Source: Oculatella sp. LEGE 06141 (GTDB lineage Bacteria > Cyanobacteriota > Cyanobacteriia > Elainellales > Elainellaceae). From it: a DNA stretch of 64,000 nt. The position numbers were made by a program, and so were the translations under genes. Below the pieces are notes generated by a model, which worked only from the letters and a program-made list of their open reading frames with translations, did no database searches and was not told the DNA's origin. The stretch spans positions 62,001 through 126,000 of the forward strand of contig NZ_JADEWO010000010.1 in assembly GCF_015207605.1 (NCBI RefSeq), written 5' to 3'. Shown here one piece after another: positions 38,201 to 46,178 of the stretch (positions are counted from its first letter, which is position 1; each line of letters starts with the position of its first letter).

Positions 38201-38300
38201 CGATACCTCTGTAGAAGCCAGCCAGGTATCTGCATCGTTTGAGGAATTACGCAAGGTGGCACAAAACCTGCAAGCAGAAGTGAGCCAGTTCAAGGTATAG
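35286..38300 (+). CDS. Methyl-accepting chemotaxis protein, HAMP-GAF-HAMP-MCP (PixJ/PilJ-like)
   Basis: The product has 1004 residues. Transmembrane segment 1 is at about 62-84, followed by a large periplasmic domain (85-411, Cache-like), transmembrane 2 (412-437), HAMP (438-490), a GAF domain (505-655), a second HAMP (685-735) and a signalling domain. The conserved hairpin tip is AAQTNILSLNSSVEAARAGE (845-864). The GAF resembles those of cyanobacteriochromes, but has no Cys-His where a bilin would attach (LRKQLEYRTAKSS). No CheA-binding partner is in the window. The start is marked by a duplicated ATGCCTCGAAA (35272 and 35286); only the second ATG opens this frame. A weak hairpin follows at 38314-38331. 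It probably controls type IV pilus motility. Confidence 0.9.
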   Translation: MPRNRLEPNPESTSNNGVAVFRHTQEPQLVEAFNLEGVEQSTEAPSVRDRFIDAWRSISVKTKVTALAITLGVVPVLVVGGIATYSANEIIVRETLEDRQKLAVNIGIQLSALIQNRLHDAETIASSPIIVRSATREATSAEDLITYFDSFTKRDLSYEQIGVATPDGKFVYLEQNNTPLRTTKTEIPDGLNTPNAKPFEVVNAAYFLQTRGTLRPAAILLQESLISQTPSFFVAAPALDDASQLSSIIYSQTSVESFSELIRENLINLLHKGGSGSVRGLPQYQIVDHSAAYFETTEAGTQQEVAPTRIKAQGNAVTIDGNPVQAGGSVFLKENRVVVSSGEDLGTEMLSIFPKYAALRNTGVATTTIDVSQKDNQEYLLSYAPIARVEGLYLDWGVLIYEPTATVFAPQRMLILTLSVGTLITALLLGAIAAVIANRATRPLIAAAKTVDQIGQGELDARVNVRGRDEIAVLGSNINRMANQIQTYITTQTLESERERLLALAKGSNALRTPDLNTIFKQAVQGTRELFDLDYVMLYQFDADWNGSIISEAIAPDLPRTSNSKLKDFQIPESLLKRLTQRQVVPISDVAAPGFPPVLRKQLEYRTAKSSLLAPLFCGDRLFGVLTAHYAEPHDWQEYEVNFLQQLAIEIGLSLYRVELLETTEKLAEEQRQLKEKLQQRVIRLVQEINPISEGDLTIRAQVTADEIGTIASSYNSTVESLRKIILQVQTAAEQVVASTETNEISVHDLREEAARQAEGIKKALHQIEQLQQVVQNVAFDAQKAEAAVYQAEQVVNEGDAAMDRTVQEIQAIQAVVSETVEKAQHLSESSEQISKVVELINRFAAQTNILSLNSSVEAARAGEYGKGFATIALEVRKLAGQSAQAAQEIRTLITNIQTETREVVTTMAAGSQRVETGTQLVSESRQSLNKITAVSRQINEVVASIVQSTVVQSQMSETVTETMKDIAAIANDTSVEASQVSASFEELRKVAQNLQAEVSQFKV

Positions 38301-38468
38301 CCCTGCACCACTCTTTCTCAAGCCTGAGAAATGTAGGGACGACTGCAGGATATCCCGGTCAGGGTGGGCTATGGTCTTAACGATCAGCCTACCCTTTGCT
38401 AATTTATTTGCCGCACCCTCGCACGTTACCATCCAGACCGGATTTACCGCGCTCTACCCGGCTCCGTT

Positions 38469-39488
38469 TTAACGCATATTTTGCTTTCGTTCTTTTTTGG
38501 GATCGCGCATTCCCGCCGCCGCCAGGTCGGCATCTAACAGCGTTTTACCCGTTGCTGCCAGGTAAACATCATCCAAACTAGGACGGGCCTGAGAAATGCC
38601 AAAGGTGGGGATACCCGCTTCCTTGAGCGCTTGCTGAATCGTGATCAATGCGTCGCTCTGGGGATCAACAACCAAGTTCAATGAATTGCCTTGGGCTTCG
38701 TTGATGATGACCTCCTGCACAAACGGCAGATCATTCAGCATTGTTTTGGCGCTTTCCGCTTCCTGCGGTGGGGTAAATTCCCGAATGCGGAGCGTAACGC
38801 GATCGCCCCCCACCCGGTCTTTTAACTCAGACGGAGTTCCTGTCGCAATGACGACACCCTGATCGATAATGGCAACGCGATCGGCCAGCGCATCGACTTC
38901 TTCTAAATAATGGCTGGTCATCAATACGGTGGTGCCACCATCGCGCAACTGCCGCAAAAATTGCCAGATCGCCGTGCGGCTTTCAATGTCCAGCCCAACC
39001 GTTGGTTCATCCAGCACCAGCACATCAGGTTTGTGCAACAGTCCTGCGGCCAGATCTAGCCGCTTGCGAATGCCGCCCGAATAGGTTCCAGTGCGCTGAT
39101 CGGCCCACTCAGTTAAACCGAGCAGCGCAATCATTTGCTCAATGCGCTCTTTGGCGATCGCACGCGGCAAGTGATACAACGCGGCCTGAAGTTCCAGCAG
39201 TTCCCGTCCGGTTAACACCTTATCCAGAGCCACCTCTTGAGCAACATAGCCCAAAAGCTGCCGCGCAACGCGAGGGTTGTCGAGAACCGACACCCCAGAG
39301 ACTTCAATGGTGCCCGCATCTGGAGTGGCTAGCGTACACAGACAGCGAAGCGTCGTTGTCTTTCCGGCTCCGTTTGGCCCCAAGAGACCAAAAATTTCTC
39401 CCGATTCAACCCTGAGAGAAACCTTCTTAACGGCTTCAACGGTGCCGTATCGTTTTTGCAGCGTTTCAATTAAAACAGCAGGAGCCAT
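38469..39488 (-). CDS. ABC transporter ATPase, DrrA/CcmA-like
   Basis: The product has 339 residues from the ATG at 39488; a TTG at 39515 would add nine. Motifs: Walker A GPNGAGKTTT, signature YSGGIRKRLDLA, Walker B VLVLDEPTVGLD and the switch HYLEEVDALADRV. The roughly 100-residue C-terminal extension is typical of DrrA-type export ATPases paired with ABC-2 permeases. It lies 176 bp downstream of ctaB on the same strand. The only ABC-2 permease in the window is about 9 kb further along the same strand (28387-29292). Confidence 0.92.
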   Translation of the reverse strand: MAPAVLIETLQKRYGTVEAVKKVSLRVESGEIFGLLGPNGAGKTTTLRCLCTLATPDAGTIEVSGVSVLDNPRVARQLLGYVAQEVALDKVLTGRELLELQAALYHLPRAIAKERIEQMIALLGLTEWADQRTGTYSGGIRKRLDLAAGLLHKPDVLVLDEPTVGLDIESRTAIWQFLRQLRDGGTTVLMTSHYLEEVDALADRVAIIDQGVVIATGTPSELKDRVGGDRVTLRIREFTPPQEAESAKTMLNDLPFVQEVIINEAQGNSLNLVVDPQSDALITIQQALKEAGIPTFGISQARPSLDDVYLAATGKTLLDADLAAAGMRDPKKERKQNMR

Positions 39489-39664
39489 AGCGCTCTTTAT
39501 GGTTAGGATGGGCAATCACTTTTAATTTTAGTAGTGAGGCGATCGTTTTGAAGAATGGAACCAACGTCCATTTGAAACTCAAAACAAATGCCGCGCACTA
39601 CCGATTGCCCTCTGGCAACGGATCGCTACCCATCCGTTGCCGTTCGCCTACCCTTCACCAACGG

Positions 39665-40651
39665 CTAAAATCCAGTTGTTGAAACGGTACTCACCAACGT
39701 CTCAAGGCTGGCGGCCAACGTATTCATGGCCTGGTGCGTCATCGGTAGGCTGTCCACAGCCATTCCCGCACATAACAGCATCATGTAAAGAATGGAATAC
39801 TTGAACAGCGATTTCGCAATCTGCAAATCCTGGGGCGATCGCAGCAATGCCCAGGCTTTGGCAACAAACACACCGCCCAGCAGCAATGCCACAGCCATGT
39901 AAACCGCTCCCAACACATGCAATGGATACACCAACAGCAACGTAATCGGGATCAGCAGCAGCGTGTAGACCCAAATTTGGCGGGCGGTGGATACTTCACC
40001 CTTCACAACAGGCAGCATGGGCACGCCCACCTTGGCATAATCTTCACGAATCATCATGGCTAGCGCCCAAAAATGAGGCGGTGTCCAGAAAAAGACAATG
40101 GCGAAGAAGATCCAGGCGGCCCAGCTCAGTTCGCCCGTCACTGCCGCCCAGCCAACCAGCGGCGGAATGGCTCCTGCCGCACCACCAATCACAATATTTT
40201 GAGTGCTGTGTCGCTTTAGCCAATGGGTGTACACCACCACATAGGTGGCGATGCCAGACATAGCAAGCAACGCGCTCAGCAGGTTGGCAAAAACTGTTAG
40301 CAGGGTGAACGATGTAATAGCCAGGACGATCGCAAACAGCAACGCATCTCGTGGCTGAATCCGACCCGACGGCAACGGACGGTGCCGGGTGCGTTCCATT
40401 TCGTAATCAATGTCGCGATCGTAAAGACAGTTAATTGTGTTGGCCGACGCAGCAGCCAGTGCCCCACTCAACACGGTTACCAGCAGTAAAAAGGGATCGA
40501 CCTGCCCTTCCGCAGCAATCCACATACTGCCAGCCGTTGTAATCAACAACAAAATAATGATGCGAGGCTTGGTCAGTTGCCAATAACTCTGAAGCACCTG
40601 CCAAATAGTCTGGTGGTGGCGGGAAGCATTGGTCCAGGTTGTCTCATTCAT
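39665..40651 (-). CDS. ctaB: Protoheme IX farnesyltransferase (heme O synthase)
   Basis: The product has 328 residues, a multi-pass membrane UbiA-family prenyltransferase. The first prenyl-diphosphate motif is [20 protein letters not shown] (71-90), followed by RPLPSGRI; the second includes [15 protein letters not shown]. It adds a farnesyl group to heme b to make heme O, the precursor of heme A for the oxidase encoded nearby. It lies 101 bp downstream of ctaA on the minus strand, so the two heme-modifying enzymes are probably co-transcribed. Confidence 0.95.
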   Translation of the reverse strand: MNETTWTNASRHHQTIWQVLQSYWQLTKPRIIILLLITTAGSMWIAAEGQVDPFLLLVTVLSGALAAASANTINCLYDRDIDYEMERTRHRPLPSGRIQPRDALLFAIVLAITSFTLLTVFANLLSALLAMSGIATYVVVYTHWLKRHSTQNIVIGGAAGAIPPLVGWAAVTGELSWAAWIFFAIVFFWTPPHFWALAMMIREDYAKVGVPMLPVVKGEVSTARQIWVYTLLLIPITLLLVYPLHVLGAVYMAVALLLGGVFVAKAWALLRSPQDLQIAKSLFKYSILYMMLLCAGMAVDSLPMTHQAMNTLAASLETLVSTVSTTGF

Positions 40652-40752
40652 TCGTTTTTTTATTCCTGAAGTTCGTCAGGCATGGGGGGACTCAAGGCAA
40701 AAAAAGAGGAAGGGGCAAAAAAAGGAAGCTGAATCCGTTTCGCCCTGATGAT

Positions 40753-41691
40753 TCACGTGGCTGAGAGGGAGCGATCGCGCCAGGACAGAACCGTAAAACA
40801 CACCAGCGTTCCCAGCAGAGATGCGCCAATCAACTGATGCGCCACCGTCAGCGGCTCTACTTGTAGGTGAAGGTGAAAGGTCGCAATGCCAAGCGTAATT
40901 TGGAGTAATAGCAAAAGACCCGCCGCAGAAATTAACTGTCTCAGGGCAGAATGCAGCGCTGGGGTACGCTTGGTGGCAAGCATTAACACCAAAATCGAGA
41001 GAGTAGCAGGCGCAATGCCCCACAGATGGCTATTCATGACACTGCAAAGCTGTGAGGACGACAAACACTGATGCAGCGCCCAGCGTGAGCCAACCAGCCC
41101 ACCCGATAAGCTTTGCAGATAAACCAGGATGGCTGCCGTAAGACCCAGCCAGGATAGCTTGCTTGCATTTCCAGTACCGCCCTCATAGGGTAACAGCGCA
41201 ACGCCCATAACGAGCAGGGTGGTAAAAAACAGCAGGGCTGTTCCCAAATGGGCTGTCACAATGTCAAATCGCAGCATCTCTGTCACCGTCAACCCGCCTA
41301 GCACGCCTTGAAACACAATCAGCCCCAGGGCAAAGGTAGACAACCAGGGAAGCCACCCTGGCAACTCGCGACGATGCCACCAGGTTAGAGCGCACAGTCC
41401 GATCGACATCAGACCAATCAGGGCAGCATCTAACCGATGAAACCACTCCAAAAACACTTGCAGGTTCATTTGCTGCCTGGGAAACAGCGTGCCATAGCAA
41501 AGCGGCCAGTCGGGACAGGCTAAGCCAGCATCCATAACGCGTGTAGCGCTGCCGATCGCCATCAACAGCAGAGTGGCGATCGCCAGCTTCCAGATCAAAC
41601 GACGGACGCGATCGCCGGGTGAAATAGCCCCTGTCACCAGCGATGAATGGGAAGAGGCTGCCGCTTCTGGATGCAAAACAGAATCTGTCAT
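40753..41691 (-). CDS. ctaA: Heme A synthase (COX15/CtaA family)
   Basis: The product has 312 residues. The ATG at 41691 is preceded by a strong AGGAGGGG site, and I prefer it over an upstream start at 41742. It is a polytopic membrane protein with heme-ligand histidines in the family blocks EWFHRLDAALIG, VTAHLGTALLFF, WALHQCLSSSQLCSVMNSH and VAHQLIGASLLG. It oxidises the heme O methyl group to formyl, giving heme A. It heads the ctaA-ctaB unit and is divergent from the ctaCDE operon, an arrangement common in cyanobacteria. Confidence 0.94.
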   Translation of the reverse strand: MTDSVLHPEAAASSHSSLVTGAISPGDRVRRLIWKLAIATLLLMAIGSATRVMDAGLACPDWPLCYGTLFPRQQMNLQVFLEWFHRLDAALIGLMSIGLCALTWWHRRELPGWLPWLSTFALGLIVFQGVLGGLTVTEMLRFDIVTAHLGTALLFFTTLLVMGVALLPYEGGTGNASKLSWLGLTAAILVYLQSLSGGLVGSRWALHQCLSSSQLCSVMNSHLWGIAPATLSILVLMLATKRTPALHSALRQLISAAGLLLLLQITLGIATFHLHLQVEPLTVAHQLIGASLLGTLVCFTVLSWRDRSLSAT

Positions 41692-42378
41692 GAGCTGCCC
41701 CTCCTGGATAGGTCGAACCTTGATACGTTGAAACAGTTGCACACCAAAGTTAATTCAATCCTGATTAATAACTTTAGTAGAACCTGATATCGGCTCTAGT
41801 TATTACTGTAGTGATGCCAGCTCAGAACTGGCCAAGCTTTAGAGATTTTTTTGGATTGTTGTTAAGAAATGAATGGCTAGCCATTAGTGGTCGGCTTTGA
41901 GCATTTCTTTAGCAATAATTAACAAACGTTCACAAACATCACATTCTCAACCATTCTAGTATTTGCCGATACTTCAGCCTTCTCAGATCCCAAAGAAAAA
42001 CAAAAGAAAAGCCTAAAGATAACCAGTAATTCGGGTTTGAATCCTGTCAAAAGTTCGAACCTTGCTCTAACTTAGTAGATGGATTGAATTGAAATGGAAG
42101 GTTAGCATTTATAACCTTGCTGAAGCCTCATTTAATTCGCAAATGAAGTAAAAGCTAACGATGAATTTCCCAAAATCAAACGGCTATCTCGTCCCATCAC
42201 CCCGTACCTAACCGTACCTAATCTGCGGTGGGATAGTGGCTGTAGATTAGCGCTAGTGGAACCGCGTCGAGGCATCAGCTCAGTTCCAATCCCTTGACGG
42301 AGGAAGCTCAACCGTTTCTTTGCCAGTCAAGTTATTCTGTTTGCGGAACAAAATGTTACAGACGACCCTTAACGCGCT
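41692..42378. other. Divergent regulatory region between ctaA and ctaC
   Basis: A 687 bp AT-rich spacer that must drive ctaA-ctaB leftward and ctaC-ctaD-ctaE rightward. It contains a perfect 10-bp tandem repeat, CCGTACCTAA, at 42202-42211 and 42212-42221, and a very short frame (42353-42382) that overlaps the ctaC start. No larger gene is visible. Confidence 0.55.
42202..42221. repeat. 10-bp tandem repeat in the ctaC upstream region
   Basis: Two perfect, adjacent copies of CCGTACCTAA, about 160 bp before the ctaC start. One helical turn apart, they could be paired binding sites for a regulator of the oxidase operon. Confidence 0.6.
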
Positions 42379-42382
42379 GTGA
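42353..42382 (+). other. Nine-codon frame overlapping the ctaC start
   Basis: ATG at 42353 opens a frame encoding MLQTTLNAL and stops at TGA 42380-42382, which overlaps the GTG start of ctaC (42379-42381) as GTGA. It could couple translation into ctaC, or may be chance. Confidence 0.25.
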
Positions 42383-43431
42383 AAATTCCAAGTAATATTC
42401 TCACCTTGCTGGCTGGTATTGCCCTCACGCTGATCAGCCTGTGGTATGGAAAAAACCACGGACTACTGCCTCCCGCTGCTTCCAACGAAGCAGACCTGGT
42501 AGATGGGCTATTCGATGCCATGATGACTGTTTCGATGGGCATTTTCCTATTGGTACAGGGTGTCCTGGTCTTTTCGGTTATCCGGTTCCGCCGCCGCCAA
42601 GGAGATAACACTGACGGCCCTCCGATCCATGGCAACATTCCGCTAGAGATTGTATGGACAGCCATTCCAGCCGTCATCGTGCTGGTGATTGGAGTTTACA
42701 GCTTCGATATTTATAAACAAATGGGCGGGTTTGATCCCCAGGCGGCAAATGACCCTGGTGTCACCCAAATTGCCATGCTGCCTGGGGAAGAACTGGCAAC
42801 CCCGCTAATTGATGCCAGCAAAGCAAAGCCAGCTCACAACCATGTCCATCTCGCCGTTGGCATTGGCGCGTTTCCTGAAGATGAGGGAAAAATGGCGGAT
42901 GTCAATGTGGATGTGATGGGGCTTCAGTATGCCTGGATCTTTACCTACCCTGACAGCGGCATCACCTCTGGCGAACTCCATGTCCCGGTGAATCAGGAGG
43001 TGCAGCTCAACATTAAGGCACAGGATGTTTTACACGCTTTTTGGTTGCCCGATCTGCGCCTGAAGCAAGACGCAATTCCAGGACGAGATGTCGAGTTGCG
43101 GTTTGCACCGCGCAAAGTGGGTGAATATCCTGTCGTCTGCGCCGAGTTGTGCGGCCCCTACCACGGAGCAATGAACACCAAAATGTTTGTTGAATCTGAA
43201 GAGGACTTTTCCAATTGGATTCAAGAGCAGATTGCGGCGATCGACGATTCTACCCAAACCGTAGCGGTTAACTCGGCAGACCGCACAGACGGAGACTTCC
43301 TCAAGCCCTTCGTTGAGGAGATGGGGATCAGCGATGTTGACCGTACTGTGTTGCAACAGCTTCACTCCCACCCTGCGGTGAGCAGCGATCGCACCGCACA
43401 GGTGGTTAACGCACTCTCTCCCGCTGCCTGA
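42379..43431 (+). CDS. ctaC: Cytochrome c oxidase subunit II
   Basis: The product has 350 residues and starts with GTG. Two membrane spans (about 5-22 and 50-70, possibly a third at 92-112) precede the periplasmic cupredoxin domain. The full CuA ligand set is present: His219 in VLHAFW, then CAELCGPYHGAM with Cys254, Glu256, Cys258, His262 and Met265. It accepts electrons from cytochrome c or plastocyanin and passes them to subunit I. No lipobox is seen. First gene of ctaC-ctaD-ctaE; a 7-bp hairpin at 43450-43468 stands in the 103 bp gap to ctaD. Confidence 0.96.
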   Translation: MKIPSNILTLLAGIALTLISLWYGKNHGLLPPAASNEADLVDGLFDAMMTVSMGIFLLVQGVLVFSVIRFRRRQGDNTDGPPIHGNIPLEIVWTAIPAVIVLVIGVYSFDIYKQMGGFDPQAANDPGVTQIAMLPGEELATPLIDASKAKPAHNHVHLAVGIGAFPEDEGKMADVNVDVMGLQYAWIFTYPDSGITSGELHVPVNQEVQLNIKAQDVLHAFWLPDLRLKQDAIPGRDVELRFAPRKVGEYPVVCAELCGPYHGAMNTKMFVESEEDFSNWIQEQIAAIDDSTQTVAVNSADRTDGDFLKPFVEEMGISDVDRTVLQQLHSHPAVSSDRTAQVVNALSPAA

Positions 43432-43534
43432 TCTACCGATTGGTGCCTGTACCAGCGCAAGGCTGGTAGTCTTTGCCCAAATAGTCTTTGTACCGACAGT
43501 CTCCGCACTGTAGCGACCATCGCAAGAGCATGTT

Positions 43535-45244
43535 ATGACTCAAGCAGAAATGCAAGCCAGCGCCACTCAATCCTCCTACAGCGTGCCATCCACGCGGAAG
43601 TGGCGTGACTACTTCTCATTTAACTCAGACCACAAGGTGATTGGGATTCAATACCTGGTCACCTCCTTTTTCTTTTACCTCATCGGTGGTGTCTTCGCGA
43701 CGGCCATGCGGACTGAACTGGCAACCCCAGAGTCCGATTTTGTCAATCCCGAGATGTACAACAATTTGCTGACGCTACACGGCACGATCATGATCTTCCT
43801 GTGGATCATTCCAGCCGGATCAGGCTTAGCAAATTATCTGATTCCGCTGATGATCGGGGCGCGAGACATGGCGTTTCCCAAGCTTAATGCGCTGGCCTTT
43901 TGGATGATTCCTCCAGCCGGTTTAGTCCTGGCGGGTAGTCTTTTAATTGATGCGCCTCAAGCAGGGTGGACATCCTATCCGCCGTTGAGCCTGGTCAGTG
44001 GCAAGGTGGGTGAAGGAATCTGGATTTTCAGCCTGCTGGTCTTGGGAACCTCGTCCATTTTGGGGGCGATTAATTTTCTAGTCACCATCCTGAAAATGCG
44101 GGTACCCAGTATGGGGCTCAACGACATGCCGCTGTTTTGCTGGTCAATGTTGTCGGCCTCTGGGTTGATCTTGATTGGAACTCCCGTGTTGGCAGGGGCG
44201 CTTATTTTGCTGGCCTTTGACCTGCTGGCTGGAACGGCCTTCTTTAATCCGACGGGGGGTGGCGATCCGATCGTCTACCAGCACATGTTCTGGTTTTACT
44301 CGCATCCAGCGGTTTACATCATGATTCTGCCGCTGTTTGGGGCACTTTCCGAAATTTTGCCAGTTCATGCGCGTAAACCCATTTTTGGCTATCGGGCGAT
44401 CGCCTACTCCAGCGTAGCCATCAGCTTTATTGGCCTCATTGTGTGGGCACACCACATGTTCACCAGCGGCACGCCTGCCTGGTTACGCATGTTTTTCATG
44501 ATTTTTACTATGATCATTGCCGTACCAACAGGGATTAAAATCTTTGGCTGGTTAGCAACGGTATGGGGCGGCAAAATCGCCCTCAACAGCGCCATGCTGT
44601 TTGGTCTTGGCATGATTTCTGTGTTCGTGATTGGTGGCATCAGTGGTGTCATGGTGGCAGCCGTCCCGTTTGATATTCACGTTCACGATACCTATTTCAT
44701 CGTGGCGCACCTGCACTATGTCCTGTTTGGAGGCAGTGTGTTTGGCATTTATGGTGCCCTGTATCACTGGTTCCCCAAAATGACCGGACGGATGATGAAC
44801 GAACGGCTGGGTATTCTTCACTTTGTATTAACCTACATGGGCATGAACCTTACCTTCATGCCCATGCATGAATTGGGTTTAATCGGGATGAATCGGCGGA
44901 TTGCCGTCTACAATCCTGAATTTCAGCCGTTGAATATTCTCTGTACTATTGGGGCATTTACGCTAGCTATTTCAACGATTCCGTTCTTAATTAATGCTGG
45001 ATGGAGTTGGATTGCTGGAAAACCAGCCGGAGATAATCCGTGGCGAGGGCTAACCTTTGAATGGCAAACCTCTTCACCACCACCGATTGAAAACTTTGAC
45101 CTTTTGCCGGTTTTGAATTATGGGCCTTATGACTACGGCTCTGGCATCCGGTTTCCGGGGGAGGAAATTGAAGACGAGGAGACCAACATGGAAGCGCCTC
45201 CTGGCGGTTTCATGCCTCCTAGTGAGTCTCGGGCTGGGAGTTAG
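43535..45244 (+). CDS. ctaD: Cytochrome c oxidase subunit I
   Basis: The product has 569 residues with about twelve membrane helices. Ligands: His82 (low-spin heme a), His257 and Tyr261 (CuB ligand and crosslinked Tyr), His306-His307 (CuB), His392 (heme a3) and His394 (heme a). The motif at 255-260 is YSHPAV, the form of type A2 oxidases in which Tyr-Ser replaces the Glu of the GHPEV motif in the D-channel. It carries the oxygen-reducing, proton-pumping centre. Middle gene of the ctaCDE operon. Confidence 0.97.
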   Translation: MTQAEMQASATQSSYSVPSTRKWRDYFSFNSDHKVIGIQYLVTSFFFYLIGGVFATAMRTELATPESDFVNPEMYNNLLTLHGTIMIFLWIIPAGSGLANYLIPLMIGARDMAFPKLNALAFWMIPPAGLVLAGSLLIDAPQAGWTSYPPLSLVSGKVGEGIWIFSLLVLGTSSILGAINFLVTILKMRVPSMGLNDMPLFCWSMLSASGLILIGTPVLAGALILLAFDLLAGTAFFNPTGGGDPIVYQHMFWFYSHPAVYIMILPLFGALSEILPVHARKPIFGYRAIAYSSVAISFIGLIVWAHHMFTSGTPAWLRMFFMIFTMIIAVPTGIKIFGWLATVWGGKIALNSAMLFGLGMISVFVIGGISGVMVAAVPFDIHVHDTYFIVAHLHYVLFGGSVFGIYGALYHWFPKMTGRMMNERLGILHFVLTYMGMNLTFMPMHELGLIGMNRRIAVYNPEFQPLNILCTIGAFTLAISTIPFLINAGWSWIAGKPAGDNPWRGLTFEWQTSSPPPIENFDLLPVLNYGPYDYGSGIRFPGEEIEDEETNMEAPPGGFMPPSESRAGS

Positions 45245-45320
45245 CTATCATTAGCCCAACCCTTCACGTTTGTTTTCTCCCTGATAGACCATTCGTGGCA
45301 GTTTTTAAGGCGTCTAAATT

Positions 45321-45947
45321 ATGCAAGGTTCAACAATCGATCCCGCCAAAACGGATCTAAATTATCACCACGATGGCGAGGCGGCTGCCCACCACGAGGA
45401 GCATCCCGACCACCGTCTGTTTGGCATACTTGTCTTTCTGGCCGCAGAGAGTATGATCTTTGCCGGACTGTTTGTGGCGTATCTTACGTTTCGGGTGGTG
45501 CAACCCGTCTGGCCACCAGAAGGCAGTCCTGAATTAGAGCTGTTGCTACCTGGAATCAACACACTCATTCTAATTTCGAGTAGTTTTGTGATTCACCGGG
45601 GCGACACGGCTGTCAAACAGAACAACGTCGCGGGTCTGCGCCTCTGGTTTGGTCTTTCAGCGCTAATGGGAATCATCTTTTTGGCGGGTCAGGTTTATGA
45701 GTACAGCAATTTAGAGTTTGGCTTAAAGTCCAATCTATTCGCCAGCACCTTTTATGTGCTGACTGGGTTTCACGGACTGCACGTTCTTTGTGGAGTGGGG
45801 CTAATCGGCGCTGTACTGCTGCGATCGTTCAAAAAAGGCCACTATTCGAGTCAGCACCATTTTGGGGTAGAAGCCGCAGAACTGTACTGGCACTTTGTTG
45901 ATGTCATCTGGATTATTCTGTTCTTCTTGCTCTACCTGCTTCACTAA
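45321..45947 (+). CDS. ctaE: Cytochrome c oxidase subunit III
   Basis: The product has 208 residues. After a His-rich soluble start it has five membrane spans, as in short bacterial subunit III. Family blocks are LVFLAAESMIFAGLFVAYLT, FYVLTGFHGLHVLCGVGLI and AELYWHFVDVIWIILFFLLY, the last carrying the conserved His-Phe-Val-Asp. It stabilises the catalytic core. It lies 76 bp after ctaD and closes the operon, followed by a terminator-like hairpin. Confidence 0.95.
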   Translation: MQGSTIDPAKTDLNYHHDGEAAAHHEEHPDHRLFGILVFLAAESMIFAGLFVAYLTFRVVQPVWPPEGSPELELLLPGINTLILISSSFVIHRGDTAVKQNNVAGLRLWFGLSALMGIIFLAGQVYEYSNLEFGLKSNLFASTFYVLTGFHGLHVLCGVGLIGAVLLRSFKKGHYSSQHHFGVEAAELYWHFVDVIWIILFFLLYLLH

Positions 45948-45983
45948 GTTCGGTTGGCTTTCGTTTCTCGCAATTCAACAGGT

Positions 45984-46040
45984 GGCGGGTTTATCAACCG
46001 GGTATGTGAGCAACATGCGTGGGGATGACCCGCCTTTTTT
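45984..46040 (+). terminator. Terminator of the ctaCDE operon (long-loop hairpin)
   Basis: GGCGGGT (45984-45990) pairs with ACCCGCC (46028-46034) across a 37-base loop and is followed directly by six T residues. The loop is unusually long, but the GC stem plus T tract is a convincing intrinsic terminator 37 bp after ctaE. Confidence 0.6.
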
Positions 46041-46071
46041 CATCGATTGTTGTAGTAGCGGCCATTCATCG

Positions 46072-46113
46072 CGCTTGCACCGTCACGCTTGCACCATTGC
46101 GCTTGCACCAATG
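46072..46113. repeat. 14-bp tandem repeat, three units
   Basis: Units beginning CGCTTGCACC start at 46072, 46086 and 46100, differing in their last four bases. It lies between the oxidase terminator and the thioredoxin-TPR gene, 66 bp before its ATG. Confidence 0.8.
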
Positions 46114-46178
46114 GTGAACACTTGAACCGTCCGAGAATGACCTCGACTGTTTGCAATGCTCAAAGGAAGTGATCCTAG

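Noticed and set aside
40676-41023. Minus frame of 115 codons overlapping ctaA
   Set aside because: Same strand but a different frame from ctaA, whose family motifs and ribosome site are clear.
42032-42045. tRNA T-arm-like CGGGTTTGAATCCTG stretch
   Set aside because: No matching acceptor or anticodon stems around it.
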